Shown one piece after another: positions 3,697 to 5,061 of a stretch of DNA of 5,061 nucleotides. Location: contig CAIRSC010000054.1 in NCBI GenBank assembly GCA_903881205.1, forward strand, positions 1 through 5,061, given 5' to 3'. A model generated the notes under the pieces. The model was not told where the DNA came from, did no database searches, and saw only the letters and a list, made by a program, of their open reading frames with translations. A program made the translations under genes and the position numbers. Position 1 is the first letter of the stretch. Each line of letters begins with the position of its first letter. Source of the stretch: an uncultured bacterium. GTDB taxonomy: Bacteria; Patescibacteriota; Minisyncoccia; Phycocordibacterales; UBA2100.

Positions 3697-5061
3697 ATGG
3701 ATCACCTCGAAGGACTCAATACACAACAAAAAGAGGCAGTGTTACATACCGAAGGCCCACTTTTGATCGTGGCGGGTGCCGGAGCGGGAAAGACCAAGAC
3801 CATCACGCATCGGATCGCGCATTTGGTTGACAAAGGGGTGCCGGCGAGGCACATACTTGCCGTCACTTTTACCAATAAAGCGGCCGGAGAGATGCGTGAG
3901 CGCGTCCGCAAGCTCGTTCCGGAGGCCAGCGGCATGCCAGTCGTATCGACCTTCCACGCGCTCGGGGTCCGACTGCTCCGGGAATTCCACGCCGAAGCGG
4001 GGCTGCCGCGCGGATTCAGTATCTGGGACCGCGACGACAGTGTACGGGCAGTGAAGGGTGCCCTCGAACGTCTCGGGATCGAGAACTGGACCCCGCGCGC
4101 GATTCTCAGTGGCATTTCCCGCGAAAAAGGCGACGGCACCTCGGTCGCTGAGTATCAGGCCAAGGCCCGCACCTTCCGCGAGCGGGCCGTAGCGCAGGTA
4201 TGGGAGATCTACGAGAAGCTGCTCAAGGAAGAAGAGGCGCTCGACTTCGATGACCTCTTATATAGAACGCTCAACATGCTCCGCTCGTCGGAGCGCGTAC
4301 GGTCGCTCTTACAAAATCGCTGGAAGTACATCACGATCGACGAATACCAGGACACCAACAAGTCGCAGTACGAGATCGCTCGTATCCTTGCCGGCACTAC
4401 ACGCAACATCTGCGTAGTGGGCGACACCGACCAGAACATCTACAGCTGGCGCGGCGCCGACATCGAACACCTGCTCGGCTTCGAAGACAGCTTCCCGGGC
4501 GCGCGCATGATCCTGCTCGAGCAGAACTACCGCTCGACCTCGACCATCCTCACCGCCGCGAATTCGGTGATCGAGAAGAATACGCGGCGCACGCCGAAGC
4601 GACTCTTTACCGAGAACATGGTTGGCGAAGCGATCGTGCTCTACGGAGCACGCAATGAGATCGACGAAGCGTACTTCGTCGCGCAATCCGCACTCAAACT
4701 CATCGAAAACGGCACGACGCCGTCGAATATCGCCGTGCTCTACCGTGAAAATTTCCAATCACGCGCACTCGAAGAGGCACTGCTCCAGCACAATGTGCCG
4801 TACCGCGTGCTCGGTACGCGATTCTTCGAGCGCAAAGAAGTGAAGGATACGCTGTCATATCTGCGCGCCGCAATGAATCCGAAGAATAAGATCGATATCG
4901 GACGGATCATATCGGTGCCGCCGCGCGGTATCGGCAAGGTGACTCTCGACAAGGTACTCGCAGGGGACGACGAGGCACTTCCGGCAGCCGCACGCGCAAA
5001 AGTCGCGAACTTCCGCGACATCCTCGTGCGTATCAAACATGCGATCGACACGCTGCCCGCA
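3697..5061 (+). CDS. uvrD: UvrD/PcrA-type superfamily 1 DNA helicase, N-terminal 455 residues (3' end outside window)
   Basis: This is a 3'-5' DNA helicase that in this family acts in nucleotide excision and mismatch repair and clears recombination proteins or stalled polymerase. The frame runs unbroken from the ATG at 3697 to the window end. Motifs in order are: Q motif LNTQQKEAV (7-15); Walker A AGAGAGKT (26-33), with Ala where many relatives have Ser; motif Ia AVTFTNKAAGEMRER (55-69); TFHAL (85-89); Walker B IDEYQDTN (214-221); motif III GDTDQNIYSWRGAD (242-255); EQNYRST (275-281); and IAVLYREN (345-352). VLGTRFFERKEVKD (371-384) is typical of the family. Motifs V and VI and the C-terminal domain lie beyond the window; full proteins are usually 650-750 residues. 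The N-terminus fits the family at this ATG, and there is no Shine-Dalgarno, in keeping with a leaderless mRNA. It is transcribed divergently from the M23 gene. No LexA-type site was seen. UvrD and PcrA cannot be separated from this part. Confidence 0.96.
   Translation, partial: MDHLEGLNTQQKEAVLHTEGPLLIVAGAGAGKTKTITHRIAHLVDKGVPARHILAVTFTNKAAGEMRERVRKLVPEASGMPVVSTFHALGVRLLREFHAEAGLPRGFSIWDRDDSVRAVKGALERLGIENWTPRAILSGISREKGDGTSVAEYQAKARTFRERAVAQVWEIYEKLLKEEEALDFDDLLYRTLNMLRSSERVRSLLQNRWKYITIDEYQDTNKSQYEIARILAGTTRNICVVGDTDQNIYSWRGADIEHLLGFEDSFPGARMILLEQNYRSTSTILTAANSVIEKNTRRTPKRLFTENMVGEAIVLYGARNEIDEAYFVAQSALKLIENGTTPSNIAVLYRENFQSRALEEALLQHNVPYRVLGTRFFERKEVKDTLSYLRAAMNPKNKIDIGRIISVPPRGIGKVTLDKVLAGDDEALPAAARAKVANFRDILVRIKHAIDTLPA

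Noticed and set aside
3467..3697. Plus-strand 76-aa frame whose stop overlaps the uvrD ATG (TGATG)
   Set aside because: The overlap would suit translational coupling, but the frame contains the uvrD promoter, the GCCAAA palindrome and the structured blocks. It has no ribosome site and no recognisable protein features.
3600..3697. SOS (LexA) box upstream of uvrD
   Set aside because: Neither the CTGT-N8-ACAG nor the GAAC-N4-GTTC type of palindrome is present there.
1..5061. CRISPR array, insertion sequence, phage or defence system
   Set aside because: No spaced repeat series, transposase, terminal inverted repeats, integrase or known defence domain is visible on either strand.

Overview
The window reads as ordinary, compact bacterial chromosome, about 55-60% GC in most genes. 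The protein styles point to Patescibacteria (candidate phyla radiation, probably Parcubacteria): a LysM-LysM-M23 peptidase with the HGYNAVD and GGYNGGYGSYVVIQH stretches, a UvrD with an AGAGAGKT Walker A, and a small S51 peptidase with a GLLPLRVVCHY stretch. This placement rests on remembered family resemblance; no search was run.

Layout from left to right. (1) 2-502, plus strand: the C-terminal part of a ComM/YifB AAA+ ATPase, cut by the window edge. (2) 503-949, plus: a strong sigma70-type promoter starting on the base after the comM stop, then an unrecognised 131-aa gene with a GTG start and a clear Shine-Dalgarno, closed by a perfect hairpin terminator at 961-985. (3) 1047-1644, minus: an S51 (dipeptidase E-like) peptidase interrupted by one frameshift near 1215. 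It is visibly more AT-rich than its neighbours. (4) 1723-2252, minus: an unrecognised acidic 123-aa gene with its own promoter, a 5' hairpin and a terminator. (5) 2260-3336 (open upstream to 3531), minus: a membrane-anchored or secreted peptidoglycan hydrolase with two LysM repeats and an M23 domain, whose true start is unclear. (6) 3337-3696: an intergenic region with facing promoters, a tRNA-like D-arm, two interleaved pairs of complementary blocks, and GCCAAA repeats beside the helicase promoter. (7) 3697-5061, plus: the first 455 residues of a UvrD/PcrA superfamily 1 helicase, cut by the right edge and apparently expressed from a leaderless transcript.

The genes do not form one operon or one evident new system. 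ComM (branch migration during transformation) and UvrD (repair and recombination helicase) are both DNA-processing proteins. The M23 protein belongs to cell-wall remodelling. Intergenic spacing is tight: in two places the -35 element lies within about 7 bases of the preceding stop codon. The points most worth a second look are the frameshifted peptidase, the structured region upstream of the M23 gene together with that gene's missing start codon, the leaderless uvrD promoter with its repeat cluster, and the two small unrecognised genes.
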